This document shows positions 53,503 to 62,127 of a stretch of DNA of 64,000 nt, in pieces. The number at the start of each line of letters is the position of its first letter. The stretch's first letter is position 1. Under the pieces are notes generated by a model, which saw only the letters and a program-made list of their open reading frames with translations, was not told where the DNA came from and did not search any database. This stretch comes from an uncultured Sphingobacteriales bacterium (GTDB taxonomy: Bacteria; Bacteroidota; Bacteroidia; Chitinophagales; Chitinophagaceae). The stretch is from the NCBI GenBank assembly GCA_937871285.1, contig CALMQS010000069.1, positions 50,388-114,387 on the forward strand, read 5' to 3'. A program made the position numbers and the translations under genes.

Positions 53503-53518
53503 AATTTTCCGGAAAATT
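53503..53518. promoter_or_regulatory. 16-bp perfect palindrome in the glycosyltransferase operon leader
   Basis: AATTTTCCGGAAAATT is a perfect palindrome between the predicted transcription start (about 53521) and the start codon at 53495. It could be an operator or an RNA hairpin covering the ribosome entry site. Confidence 0.45.
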
Positions 53519-53527
53519 ACGGTTTAT

Positions 53528-53556
53528 CAAAAGTATTTTCGGTTTTGACAATCAAA
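53528..53556 (-). promoter_or_regulatory. Promoter of the glycosyltransferase operon
   Basis: On the minus strand TTTG (53553-53556), a 17-nt spacer and an exact -7 element TACTTTTG (53528-53535). Confidence 0.5.
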
Positions 53557-53614
53557 ATCACTTTCAGATATAAAAATATTTTATTATCCTTGTAACTCTA
53601 AAACATATTTAGCT

Positions 53615-54130
53615 ATGGAAAATTTGCAACCCGATCAGCCAGTTGTTGCGGCTAAACCCCCAAGGCCGGTATTTCTTACTGTTTTATGCATTCTTACCTT
53701 TATTGGAAGCAGTTGGGGAATAATCAGCGGCATAACCAGCTATCTTTCCGCTAATGCTACTTCCGGCATTGCACAGGCTGCTATGCAGGACGCGAGGGAA
53801 AAGGTAGAAGATGAAGATAATGCCGGATCAAAATTTGCCGAAAAGATATTATCCGGTACCAGTGAAATGCTTCAGCCGGAAAACCTCAGGAAAAGCGCTT
53901 TATTCAGCATTATTGCTTCGGTGTTTACACTGTTAGGCGGTATATTGATGTTTGGATTAAAGAAAACGGGATTCTATAGCTATGTATTGGGTACGGCAAT
54001 AGGTATTGCAGGTCCTTTTATCGCTTTCGGTGGCGGAAACTTCCTTACTATACTATCATCGTCCTTTATCGCTTTTATCGGAATTCTTTTTGTAATATTA
54101 TACGGGCTGAATGTAAAGCATTTGCGCTGA
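53615..54130 (+). CDS. Four-helix membrane protein of unknown function
   Basis: A 171-residue inner-membrane protein. The start is proline-rich and polar (QPVVAAKPPRPV, 9-20). A hydrophobic segment follows at about 21-45, then a charged helical part (about 55-90), then two to three more transmembrane segments (about 93-115, 118-140 and 145-165). No family is recognised. It is monocistronic, divergent from the glycosyltransferase operon and upstream of rpsO. Confidence 0.65.
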   Translation: MENLQPDQPVVAAKPPRPVFLTVLCILTFIGSSWGIISGITSYLSANATSGIAQAAMQDAREKVEDEDNAGSKFAEKILSGTSEMLQPENLRKSALFSIIASVFTLLGGILMFGLKKTGFYSYVLGTAIGIAGPFIAFGGGNFLTILSSSFIAFIGILFVILYGLNVKHLR

Positions 54131-54172
54131 AAAATAATTCTATGAATAATTCCTGTTTTTGTGATCTTTTAC

Positions 54173-54180
54173 TACCTTTG
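54173..54180 (+). promoter_or_regulatory. -7 promoter element of rpsO
   Basis: TACCTTTG is an exact TAnnTTTG match, 47 nt before the rpsO start. No -33 TTTG is found at the right distance. Confidence 0.5.
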
Positions 54181-54227
54181 CGGCCAAATAAGAAGAAGAT
54201 ATCATTGGATGTTTAAAAAAAATTGAG

Positions 54228-54500
54228 ATGCCAACATTAGTCGCCGACAAAAAAACAAAGATTTTTGCAGAATTTGGTGGAAAAGAAACCAATACAGGAT
54301 CTATTGAAGCGCAAATAGCGCTGTTAACAGAACGCATTGCTCACATTTCCAAGCACCTGCAGCAAAACAAAAAAGATTTTTCCAGCAACAGGGGCCTGTT
54401 GCAATTAGTGGGAGAAAGAAAAAGTTTACTCACCTATCTTAGTAAGCATAACTTGCAGGGTTATCGCGGGCTGATCGAAAAATTAGGACTCAGAAAGTAA
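54228..54500 (+). CDS. rpsO: 30S ribosomal protein S15
   Basis: A 90-residue protein of full family length. It binds 16S rRNA and helps assemble the central domain of the small subunit. TGSIEAQIALLTERIAHISKHL (about 22-43) and GLLQLVGERKSLLTYLSK (about 55-72) are the typical S15 helices. It is followed by pnp, the conserved rpsO-pnp pair, with a terminator between. Confidence 0.97.
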   Translation: MPTLVADKKTKIFAEFGGKETNTGSIEAQIALLTERIAHISKHLQQNKKDFSSNRGLLQLVGERKSLLTYLSKHNLQGYRGLIEKLGLRK

Positions 54501-54517
54501 CGTATTCGTTAAGTATA

Positions 54518-54553
54518 ACTATTCCCAACGGCCATGTTGGGAATAGTAGTTTT
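54518..54553 (+). terminator. Terminator of rpsO
   Basis: ACTATTCCCAAC (54518-54529) and GTTGGGAATAGT (54536-54547) make a perfect 12-bp stem with a GGCCAT loop, then AGTTTT. Confidence 0.85.
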
Positions 54554-54656
54554 ATGACGATCGCTCATTATTTTATTTAACTACACGGCTTGCAATGCCA
54601 CGGTATTCCTCCCCCCTGATGCCCCTGATTGCAGGTCTTAAATTCAAATCATTTTT

Positions 54657-56846
54657 ATGCTCTCTCAACCTATTGATGTATCATTTGACCTTGGCGGCGG
54701 ACGTACCGTAACTATTGAAACCGGTAAACTGGCACGCCAGGCCGATGGCTCCGTTGTTGTACGCCAGGGTAATTGTATGATATTGGCTACTGCAGTAGCC
54801 AATAAAGAACCCAAGCCCGGACAAAGCTTTTTTCCGCTGAGCGTGGATTATATGGAAAAATTTTCTTCCGCAGGCCGCATTCCCGGTTCCTTTTTTAAGC
54901 GCGAAGCCAAGCTGAATGATTACGAAGTGCTCACCAGCCGCCTGGTTGACCGTGCTTTACGCCCGCTTTTTCCTGATGACTATTTATGTGAGGTTCAGGT
55001 AATTATAACGCTTGTTTCAAGTGATACTGAAGTAATGCCGGACGCTTTAGCCTGCCTGGCTGCGTCTGCGGCATTAGCGGTTTCTGATATTCCCATTAAA
55101 GAAATTATTTCTGAAGTGCGGGTAGCAAGGATTGATAATGAATATGTTGTTAACCCTACCCGTAGCGAACTGGCTAAAGCTGATATGGACTTCATGATCG
55201 GAGCTACAGAAAAGAACCTGATGATGGTGGAAGGTGAATCCAAAGAATGCACCGAAGAAGACCTGGTGAAGGCGCTGGAGGTGGCCCACGAAGCCATTAA
55301 GCTCCAGATTAAAGCGCAACAGGAGCTCAGGGATAAAAAAGGGATTACACAAAAAAGAGACTACCCCAGGCCTGTGCAAAACGAATCTATTCTTGAAAAA
55401 GTAAAAGCTTTTGCTAAAGATAAAATTTATGAAATTGCTAAAGCAGGTTCTGCCAAGCATGAAAGAAGCGATGCTTATGCAAAGCTCAAAGAAGAACTGG
55501 TTGCCAGTTTTGGTGAGGAGCCTGAAGAAGAAGATGTAAAACTGGCCGGCAAATACTTTGAAGACCTGCAATGGGAAGTGGTAAGAAACATGATCCTTGA
55601 TGACCGTACCCGTTTGGATGGCAGGAAATTAGATGAGGTACGTTCCCTGGCAATGGAAACCGACTTTCTGCCAACACCCCATGGTTCTGCCTTATTTACC
55701 AGGGGCGAAACACAATCGCTTACTACCGTTACTTTAGGAACACCTTTGGATGAACTGCTGGTAGAAAGCGCTGCTAAATCTGATTATTCGAAATTCATTT
55801 TACATTATAATTTTCCTCCTTTCTCAACCGGCGAAATCAAGTTTTTACGTGCCCCCGGCAGAAGGGAAATCGGGCATGGAAACCTGGCCCTGCGTTCATT
55901 AAAGCAAATGATGCCAGGAAATGATTATCCCTACACGGTTAGGGTGGTGAGTGATATCCTGGAATCAAACGGCTCCTCTTCCATGGCAACCGTTTGTGCA
56001 GGCTCTCTGGCATTGATGGATGCCGGCGTTCCTTTTCCCAAGCATGTAAGCGGGGTGGCTATGGGATTAATTACAAGAGGAACAGATAATAAATATGCTA
56101 TTTTAACCGATATCCTGGGCGATGAAGATCACCTTGGTGATATGGACTTTAAAGTTACCGGAACCCGGGAAGGTATTTGCGGGGTACAAATGGATATTAA
56201 GATAGACGGGCTGAGCATGAATACGATGCGCGAGGCATTAGAACAGGCGCGCAAAGGGCGTTTGCACATATTAGACGCCATGTATGATTGCATAAGTGCC
56301 GCACGCGAGGAAGTGAAACCGCATGCACCGCGAATGGAAAAACTGTTCATTGATAAAGAATTTATTGGCGCCGTTATCGGGCCCCAGGGTAAAGTAATAC
56401 AGGAAATTCAGAGAACAACAGGAACTACTATTAATATCGAAGAAGTAGGCACAGTAGGGGAAGTAAGTGTTTTCTCTCCGGCTAAGGAAGGATTGGATAA
56501 AGCCGTTGCCTGGATAAAAGGCATTGTTGCGGTTCCTTCTGTAGGCGAGGTTTACGAAGCCACAGTAAAAGGAATTAAAGAATTTGGGGCCTTTGTAGAA
56601 TTTTTGCCTGGTAAACAGGGCCTTTTACACATCAGCGAAATTAGCTGGAAACGTTTGGAGACGATGGAAGGCGTGTTGAAGGAAGGCGATGTGGTAAAAG
56701 TGAAATTAGTAGGCGTTGATCACAAAACAGGAAAGTTTAAATTAAGCAGGAAAGCGCTGATGCCTAAGCCTGATTTTGCTCCCAAGCCCCGTCCTGCAGC
56801 AGACCAGGAACGCGGATCGGCTGAGTCTAACGCTCCCCATAATTGA
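54657..56846 (+). CDS. pnp: Polynucleotide phosphorylase
   Basis: A 729-residue 3'-5' exoribonuclease that degrades RNA using phosphate. It has two RNase PH domains (about 1-210 and 310-535) separated by the helical domain. A KH domain follows (GAVIGPQGKVIQEIQ, about 574-588) and then an S1 domain (GEVYEATVKGIKEFGAFVEF, about 629-648). The tail (about 700-729) is short and low complexity. It follows rpsO and is closed by a terminator. Confidence 0.98.
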   Translation: MLSQPIDVSFDLGGGRTVTIETGKLARQADGSVVVRQGNCMILATAVANKEPKPGQSFFPLSVDYMEKFSSAGRIPGSFFKREAKLNDYEVLTSRLVDRALRPLFPDDYLCEVQVIITLVSSDTEVMPDALACLAASAALAVSDIPIKEIISEVRVARIDNEYVVNPTRSELAKADMDFMIGATEKNLMMVEGESKECTEEDLVKALEVAHEAIKLQIKAQQELRDKKGITQKRDYPRPVQNESILEKVKAFAKDKIYEIAKAGSAKHERSDAYAKLKEELVASFGEEPEEEDVKLAGKYFEDLQWEVVRNMILDDRTRLDGRKLDEVRSLAMETDFLPTPHGSALFTRGETQSLTTVTLGTPLDELLVESAAKSDYSKFILHYNFPPFSTGEIKFLRAPGRREIGHGNLALRSLKQMMPGNDYPYTVRVVSDILESNGSSSMATVCAGSLALMDAGVPFPKHVSGVAMGLITRGTDNKYAILTDILGDEDHLGDMDFKVTGTREGICGVQMDIKIDGLSMNTMREALEQARKGRLHILDAMYDCISAAREEVKPHAPRMEKLFIDKEFIGAVIGPQGKVIQEIQRTTGTTINIEEVGTVGEVSVFSPAKEGLDKAVAWIKGIVAVPSVGEVYEATVKGIKEFGAFVEFLPGKQGLLHISEISWKRLETMEGVLKEGDVVKVKLVGVDHKTGKFKLSRKALMPKPDFAPKPRPAADQERGSAESNAPHN

Positions 56847-56868
56847 TCTTATTACATTACTAATTTAT

Positions 56869-56900
56869 AAAAGCTACCTGCATCACACAGGTAGCTTTTT
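56869..56900 (+). terminator. Terminator of pnp
   Basis: AAAAGCTACCTG and CAGGTAGCTTTT pair over 12 bp around CATCACA, ending in a T run. Confidence 0.88.
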
Positions 56901-56911
56901 AATTGTTAACG

Positions 56912-57745
56912 ATGGAAGAGAAATACATTGAAATAATATTTGAGACAGGAAGCAGGGAAATGGGCGAAATATTGATCGCCTGCTTACACGATGCTACGGA
57001 AATAGAAGGCTTTGAGGAAAGTGATGGGCTGGTAAAAGCATATATTCCTGCAACAAAATACTATGAAACATTTTTTGACAGGTTCCCTGTTCCCGGAAAC
57101 ATAAAATATACCCAATCGGTTATTGAAAATAAGAACTGGAATGCAATATGGGAAAATGAATTTGAACCTGTAATTATAGATAATTTTGTAGCTGTAAGAG
57201 CTGATTTTCATGCATCTGTAAAGAATGTTGAATATGAAATTATAATTACGCCTAAAATGAGCTTCGGTACCGGTCACCATGCCACTACCGGCTTAATGCT
57301 GGAAAGTTTACGTGAATATAACTGTGCGGGAAAAAAAGTGGCTGATTTTGGAACCGGAACAGGCGTATTAGCCATTTTAGCCCATAAGATGAAGGCTGCG
57401 GAAATACTGGCTATAGACTATGATGACTGGAGTATAAATAATGCATCGGAAAATATTGAAAAAAACGAATGTGGAAGCATCCGGCTCATGAAAGCCGATC
57501 ATTTTCCCGGCGAAGAAAAATGGGATATGATACTCGCCAATATCAACCTTCACGTTATCCTCACTAATATGCAGGATTTTCACCGAACTTTAAATAATAA
57601 CGGCTTATTGATAATTAGCGGTATATTGCAGGAAGACAAAAACAAAGTGGAATCTTTAGCCGCCGGCCTTTTATTTTTTACAGATAGCATACGGCAAAAA
57701 AATAACTGGCTTTGTATAACGTTTAAAAAGGAAGCTGCCGCTTAA
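56912..57745 (+). CDS. prmA: Ribosomal protein L11 methyltransferase
   Basis: A 277-residue SAM-dependent methyltransferase. The N-terminal substrate-recognition domain (about 1-90) is followed by ITPKMSFGTGHHATTGL (about 111-127, the conserved PrmA FGTGxHxTT motif) and the SAM-binding DFGTGTGVLAI (about 146-156). The post-I acidic position and the catalytic-site motif ANINLHV are also visible. It trimethylates L11. The frame begins three codons earlier at a TTG; the ATG at 56912 is preferred. It lies directly behind the pnp terminator. Confidence 0.93.
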   Translation: MEEKYIEIIFETGSREMGEILIACLHDATEIEGFEESDGLVKAYIPATKYYETFFDRFPVPGNIKYTQSVIENKNWNAIWENEFEPVIIDNFVAVRADFHASVKNVEYEIIITPKMSFGTGHHATTGLMLESLREYNCAGKKVADFGTGTGVLAILAHKMKAAEILAIDYDDWSINNASENIEKNECGSIRLMKADHFPGEEKWDMILANINLHVILTNMQDFHRTLNNNGLLIISGILQEDKNKVESLAAGLLFFTDSIRQKNNWLCITFKKEAAA

Positions 57746-57771
57746 AGCAGATTTTAGTTGTGAAAAATAAA

Positions 57772-57779
57772 TATATTTG
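57772..57779 (+). promoter_or_regulatory. -7 promoter element of plsY
   Basis: TATATTTG is an exact TAnnTTTG match 24 nt before the plsY start. No -33 TTTG at the right spacing is visible. Confidence 0.5.
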
Positions 57780-57803
57780 CAGCCTACTTCAACCTGATAT
57801 CTG

Positions 57804-58448
57804 ATGAATGAACTTACATTGGTTATATTAGCTTACCTGATAGGTTCTGTCCCTACGGCTGTATGGGTAAGCCGATACTTTTTTAATATAGATATAAGAG
57901 ATTACGGAAGCGGTAATGCAGGCGCCACCAATACCTACAGGGTACTTGGATATAAATGGGGCACCGTTGTAATGATCGTAGATATGGTTAAAGGTTTTGC
58001 CGCTGTGAAATTGGCCTACCTGCTGCCTTTCTATGTTGTTGATGAATTTGCAAGAACCAATTTTCAGATAGGACTGGGGCTGTGCGCGGTTCTGGGACAT
58101 ATTTATCCCATATGGGCCCAATTCAGGGGAGGCAAAGGAGTGGCCACGCTTTTCGGACTGGTGCTTGGTATTTCTCCCTGGACGGCTTTATGCTGCATAG
58201 GCGTTTTTTTGCTCGTGTTATTTCTTACCCGTTTTGTATCGCTTAGTTCTATCCTGGCCAGTTTGGCCTTTCCCGTATTCATTCTCGTTATTTTTAATGT
58301 AGATAACCATGCCTACCGCATTTTTGCTGTGGCTGTTGCCTTGCTGGTAATGCTTACGCATCAAAAAAATATTTCCCGGCTTTTAAAGGGAAGCGAAAAT
58401 AAGGCGCCGATATTAAAATACCGCGATCGCAGAAAAATGAGGCGCTGA
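57804..58448 (+). CDS. plsY: Glycerol-3-phosphate acyltransferase PlsY
   Basis: A 214-residue inner-membrane enzyme that transfers an acyl group from acyl phosphate to glycerol-3-phosphate, the first step of phospholipid synthesis. Motif 1 GSGNAGATNTYR (about 36-47) and motif 2 RGGKGVAT (about 110-117) are both present among about five transmembrane segments. The tail is basic (KYRDRRKMRR). It has its own -7 element. Confidence 0.95.
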   Translation: MNELTLVILAYLIGSVPTAVWVSRYFFNIDIRDYGSGNAGATNTYRVLGYKWGTVVMIVDMVKGFAAVKLAYLLPFYVVDEFARTNFQIGLGLCAVLGHIYPIWAQFRGGKGVATLFGLVLGISPWTALCCIGVFLLVLFLTRFVSLSSILASLAFPVFILVIFNVDNHAYRIFAVAVALLVMLTHQKNISRLLKGSENKAPILKYRDRRKMRR

Positions 58449-58536
58449 AGCATTTGCCGTACAAAATAACATATTCAATTATTTTTGGTACAAGAATTGA
58501 ATTAGCAGCTAACAATATTGATTCAATCAAAAATAC

Positions 58537-59343
58537 ATGAGTTCAAAATCACTTTTTTTCATCGCACTGGCGTTTTTAACCGTATCCTGTACACGAAACG
58601 CCATAACAGGAAGGAACCAGCTACAATTATTACCGGAAGCCGAGTTACAATCTATGGCTAAAACGGAATACCAGACCTTTCTTTCCCAGAACAAAATTGT
58701 AAACACTACGGTAAGCAAGGACGCTGAAATGGTCAAGCGTGTAGGGAACCGCATCGCAAAAGCGATCACCGACTATTATACTGCTGAAAACAAAGGCGAT
58801 ATCCTGCAGGGGTATCAATGGGAGTTTAATCTTGTAGATTCAAAGGATGTAAATGCCTGGTGTATGCCCGGAGGAAAGGTTGTAGTGTATACGGGTATAC
58901 TGCCTGTTACACAAAATGAAGCGGCGTTGGCAGTGGTGATGGGACATGAAATTGCGCATGCCATAGCACAGCATGGCAATGAACGCATGAGCCAGGGGCT
59001 TCTTGCTGAAGGATTAGGCACTGTAGGAAGTGTATTAACCTCGGGTAACCCCACTGTAAACAATATTTTTAATACGGTATATGCGCCCGGTGCCCAAGTC
59101 GGAGTATTATTACCCAATTCCCGTAAGCAGGAATTAGAGGCAGACCAATACGGATTAATTTTTGCCGCAATGGCCGGTTATAATCCAAACGAGGCTGTTC
59201 CCTTTTGGGAAAGAATGTCTAAAATAGGGGGAGGAGAAAAGCCACCGGAGTTTCTAAGCACCCATCCTTCCGATGCCACACGTATTGAAAAAGTTAAGCG
59301 CTATGCAGAGGATGCGATGAAGTATTATAAGCCTGTAAAATAA
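58537..59343 (+). CDS. M48 family metallopeptidase lipoprotein
   Basis: A 268-residue periplasmic zinc protease with a lipobox ending VS-C18. The zinc site HEIAH is at 137-141 and the second motif ELEAD at 199-203. The LoiP/BepA-like branch acts in outer-membrane protein quality control. The length is that of a protease domain alone, without the TPR tail of BepA. It is a single gene. Confidence 0.9.
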   Translation: MSSKSLFFIALAFLTVSCTRNAITGRNQLQLLPEAELQSMAKTEYQTFLSQNKIVNTTVSKDAEMVKRVGNRIAKAITDYYTAENKGDILQGYQWEFNLVDSKDVNAWCMPGGKVVVYTGILPVTQNEAALAVVMGHEIAHAIAQHGNERMSQGLLAEGLGTVGSVLTSGNPTVNNIFNTVYAPGAQVGVLLPNSRKQELEADQYGLIFAAMAGYNPNEAVPFWERMSKIGGGEKPPEFLSTHPSDATRIEKVKRYAEDAMKYYKPVK

Positions 59344-59416
59344 TACCCGGCAAGACATATTTTCTGCAAAATTCAAGGGGAGCGCATTCTTCATGCAATT
59401 TCTTTATTATAATAAA

Positions 59417-59447
59417 TTGGTCATACGGCATAATTTTACTATCTTGC
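59417..59447 (+). promoter_or_regulatory. Promoter of the DUF3052-like gene
   Basis: TTGG (59417-59420), a 19-nt spacer and TATCTTGC (59440-59447), a near-match to TAnnTTTG, 37 nt before the ATG at 59484. Confidence 0.45.
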
Positions 59448-59483
59448 AACTCTTTTTGCAACATTTAAAAATTGTGTTGAAGC

Positions 59484-59996
59484 ATGATGCAGACTATGTT
59501 TGAAAAACTTCAACTTACTGAAGAAAAGAATTTACTGATTCAGGGCCTTCCTTCTTCCATCGAAAAACAATTTGCCAAAATTGCATTTGCCAAGAATGTT
59601 ACTCCGCTGCTTAAGTCAAGGCGGATAGATTTCGCACTCCTGTTTGCCATTAACGAAACGCAGTTAAACGGTATATTAAAAGAAGTATTACCTGCACTGG
59701 ATGAAGAAGGAAAGTTATGGATCGCCTATCCTAAAACCACTTCTAAAATTGTGAGTGATCTGAACAGGGCCTGCAGTTGGAAAATGCTGCATCAAAATGG
59801 CTTTGAAAGTGAATACCAGGTAACGCTCGACCATGTGTGGACGGCTTTACTGTTTAAGAAACCTGTACATGTGGAGGAGTTCACTCCCTTCATCAAAGAG
59901 AATGCGGCTGCTGTATCAACTCCGGTTCAAAATAAAACCCGTACAAGCCGCTATGCTTCTTCCGGGAGAACCGCGAATGTAGCAGGGGGAAAGTAA
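59484..59996 (+). CDS. DUF3052-like protein
   Basis: A 170-residue soluble protein. The centre reads LWIAYPKTTSKIVSDLNRAC (about 92-111) followed by VTLDHVWTALLFKKP (about 127-141), the order seen in DUF3052-type proteins (a 'YPK...SD' segment, then a 'D..W.AL.F' strand). The last 30 residues are polar and probably disordered. The family has no assigned reaction. It is convergent with dnaG. Confidence 0.55.
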   Translation: MMQTMFEKLQLTEEKNLLIQGLPSSIEKQFAKIAFAKNVTPLLKSRRIDFALLFAINETQLNGILKEVLPALDEEGKLWIAYPKTTSKIVSDLNRACSWKMLHQNGFESEYQVTLDHVWTALLFKKPVHVEEFTPFIKENAAAVSTPVQNKTRTSRYASSGRTANVAGGK

Positions 59997-60015
59997 CGGC
60001 AACTTCACCCTTAGC

Positions 60016-60029
60016 GCCGGATATCCGGC
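60016..60029. terminator. Palindrome between convergent genes, possible terminator
   Basis: GCCGGATATCCGGC is a 14-bp perfect palindrome just after the DUF3052-like gene, touching the dnaG stop. On the plus strand it is followed by TATTT. Confidence 0.4.
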
Positions 60030-61975
60030 TATTTAAAAATGACGGTTTCGTATGCTGTTGTCAGCGTTTTTTCAAGCTGTTTAAAATGCAGATGCGTTTG
60101 CATTAAGGTAAGTTGCTCTTCTGCTGAAACCGTTTTCTCCAGGTCGCGTTGATTTTCATCTATCAGTCTTTTTATTTTCCTGAGTTTAAGGTAAATTAAA
60201 GTAGAAGAAACTTCTTCTTTATACCGGTCTTCGCGCGTAAGTAAAGGGCCGTCATAATGATCCTTCCAGTTCGGGCTTAATTCATAGCGGGTATCCATTA
60301 AGGCCACTACTATGGCGCTGAGCTGCATATCCGGATGATATAAGAAACGTTGGGGACTGGGATCAATGCCTTCTTTGATCCATGACTGGTAGGTTTCAAT
60401 AATCCAAAGCATTTGCTTATTGTCTATTAATTCGTGTAATCCGTTGATTTCAAATTCTTCGAAAAAATAATCTGCTACCTTGCGCTTTTCATCCCAGGCA
60501 TACCCGCCAAACTCAATTAACGCCCTTGCCATATTCCGCTCAATTAATTCATCTTTATTAAGCAGGGTTAAAGCCTCCTCTTCTGTGGTTGCTGTTTCCT
60601 GTACCCCGGTTTCAGCGGCTAATTTTGCATCGTCTGATGCCATTTTATTTTCCTGCTTCGTGATCCGTTCCCTGATGAATTTATTAACTAATGTATTTAG
60701 CCCGGTTTCATCAATTTTCAGCAGGCCGGCGCATTGCCTGATATAGTCCTGCTGCTTGGTAAAATCTTCCGCTTTGTTCAGCCGCGATATGGTTTCCGCA
60801 ATACGGTTTACCACAGCCGCTTTTTTATTGGAATCGCTCCCCGCATCTTTCAGCGATACTTCCAACTGAAAAAGAACGATATCTTTTTTATTGTCTGCAA
60901 CAAATTGCTTAAAGGCCTCACCGCCTGTTTTATTTACATAGCTGTCCGGATCCTCATTACCGGGTAGCAAAACCAACTGCACGTGCAGTCCTTCTTCTAA
61001 GGCCAGATCAAGTCCTCTTAACGCGGCTTTTATGCCGGCAGCATCGCCGTCATAAATAATGGTAAGGTTAGCCGTATATTTTTTAATCAGCCGCAACTGA
61101 TCCGGTGTCAGCGATGTGCCGCCGCTGGCTACTACATGTTCAATACCCGCCTGGTGTAATGAAATTACATCGGTGTAACCTTCAACCAGCAGGCACTCAT
61201 CTGCCTTATCTATTGCCTGCCTTGCGAAATAAGAACCATAGAGTATCTTACTCTTAATGTATATTTCATTCTCAGGTGTATTGATATATTTGGGTGCTCT
61301 GTCGCTTTTGCCGATAATACGGGCGCCGAATCCCATAATTTTCCCGGTTTGATTATGTATCGGAAAAATGATACGGCCGCGGTAATTATCCACCAGTTGC
61401 TCGTCTCTCAATACAACCAGTCCTGTTTTCTGCAAATACTCCGCATTATATTGCGCTGCCAAAGCCGCTTTTGCAAATGCATCTCTTTGCTGACTGCAAT
61501 AACCAAGCTGAAACTTTTCAATAATGGATGTGCTGAATCCTCTTTCTTTCAGGTAGCTCAGTCCGATGTCCTGTCCTTCTTCGCTCTGAAGCAAAACGGT
61601 GCTGAAAAATTGCTGTGCAAAATTGTTGATGATATAAAGGCTATCCGCTGTTTGGTGCAACGCGCGGGTAGCCGGACTTACCTCTGTTTCTTCCACTTCC
61701 ACATTATACCTGTTGGCCAGCCATCGCAATGCTTCTGCATAGCTGTATTTCTCATGTTCCATCAAAAAGCTGATGGTATTGCCACTTTTGCCGCAGCCGA
61801 AACATTTATAAATTTCCTTGGCAGGCGAAACAGTAAAGGAGGGTGTTTTTTCATTATGAAAAGGGCACAGGCCCAGGTAGTTCGTTCCTCTTTTTTTAAG
61901 CTTTACAAAGCTGCCTACAATATCTATAATATCAATCCTGGAAAGGATTTGCTGTATGGTAAGTTGTGAAATCAA
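60029..61975 (-). CDS. dnaG: DNA primase DnaG
   Basis: A 648-residue primase that makes RNA primers for replication. The CHC2 zinc finger has Cys37, His40, Cys58 and Cys61 (CPFH...CFGCG). The TOPRIM core has LLVEGYTDV near 263 and YDGDAAG near 308. The C-terminal part (about 470-648) is the variable helicase-interaction region. The likely start is TTG (ISQLTIQQI follows, as in other DnaG); the only nearby upstream ATG is cut off by an in-frame TGA. A -7 element lies 42 nt upstream. Confidence 0.97.
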   Translation of the reverse strand: MISQLTIQQILSRIDIIDIVGSFVKLKKRGTNYLGLCPFHNEKTPSFTVSPAKEIYKCFGCGKSGNTISFLMEHEKYSYAEALRWLANRYNVEVEETEVSPATRALHQTADSLYIINNFAQQFFSTVLLQSEEGQDIGLSYLKERGFSTSIIEKFQLGYCSQQRDAFAKAALAAQYNAEYLQKTGLVVLRDEQLVDNYRGRIIFPIHNQTGKIMGFGARIIGKSDRAPKYINTPENEIYIKSKILYGSYFARQAIDKADECLLVEGYTDVISLHQAGIEHVVASGGTSLTPDQLRLIKKYTANLTIIYDGDAAGIKAALRGLDLALEEGLHVQLVLLPGNEDPDSYVNKTGGEAFKQFVADNKKDIVLFQLEVSLKDAGSDSNKKAAVVNRIAETISRLNKAEDFTKQQDYIRQCAGLLKIDETGLNTLVNKFIRERITKQENKMASDDAKLAAETGVQETATTEEEALTLLNKDELIERNMARALIEFGGYAWDEKRKVADYFFEEFEINGLHELIDNKQMLWIIETYQSWIKEGIDPSPQRFLYHPDMQLSAIVVALMDTRYELSPNWKDHYDGPLLTREDRYKEEVSSTLIYLKLRKIKRLIDENQRDLEKTVSAEEQLTLMQTHLHFKQLEKTLTTAYETVIFK

Positions 61976-62016
61976 TTCATAATCAATTAAAAATTATTGC
62001 TACAAGTTAACACCTG

Positions 62017-62024
62017 CAAAGCTA
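62017..62024 (-). promoter_or_regulatory. -7 promoter element of dnaG
   Basis: TAGCTTTG on the minus strand matches TAnnTTTG exactly, 42 nt before the dnaG start. No -33 element at the right distance. Confidence 0.45.
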
Positions 62025-62127
62025 TCTATGAATTTTTTTTTAAGGTCATGGTTTGCAACAATTTAAAAATATATTATACGTTATTACCCCTGTTGTCTAT
62101 ATCCTCGATTAACTAAGAATAATTCCT

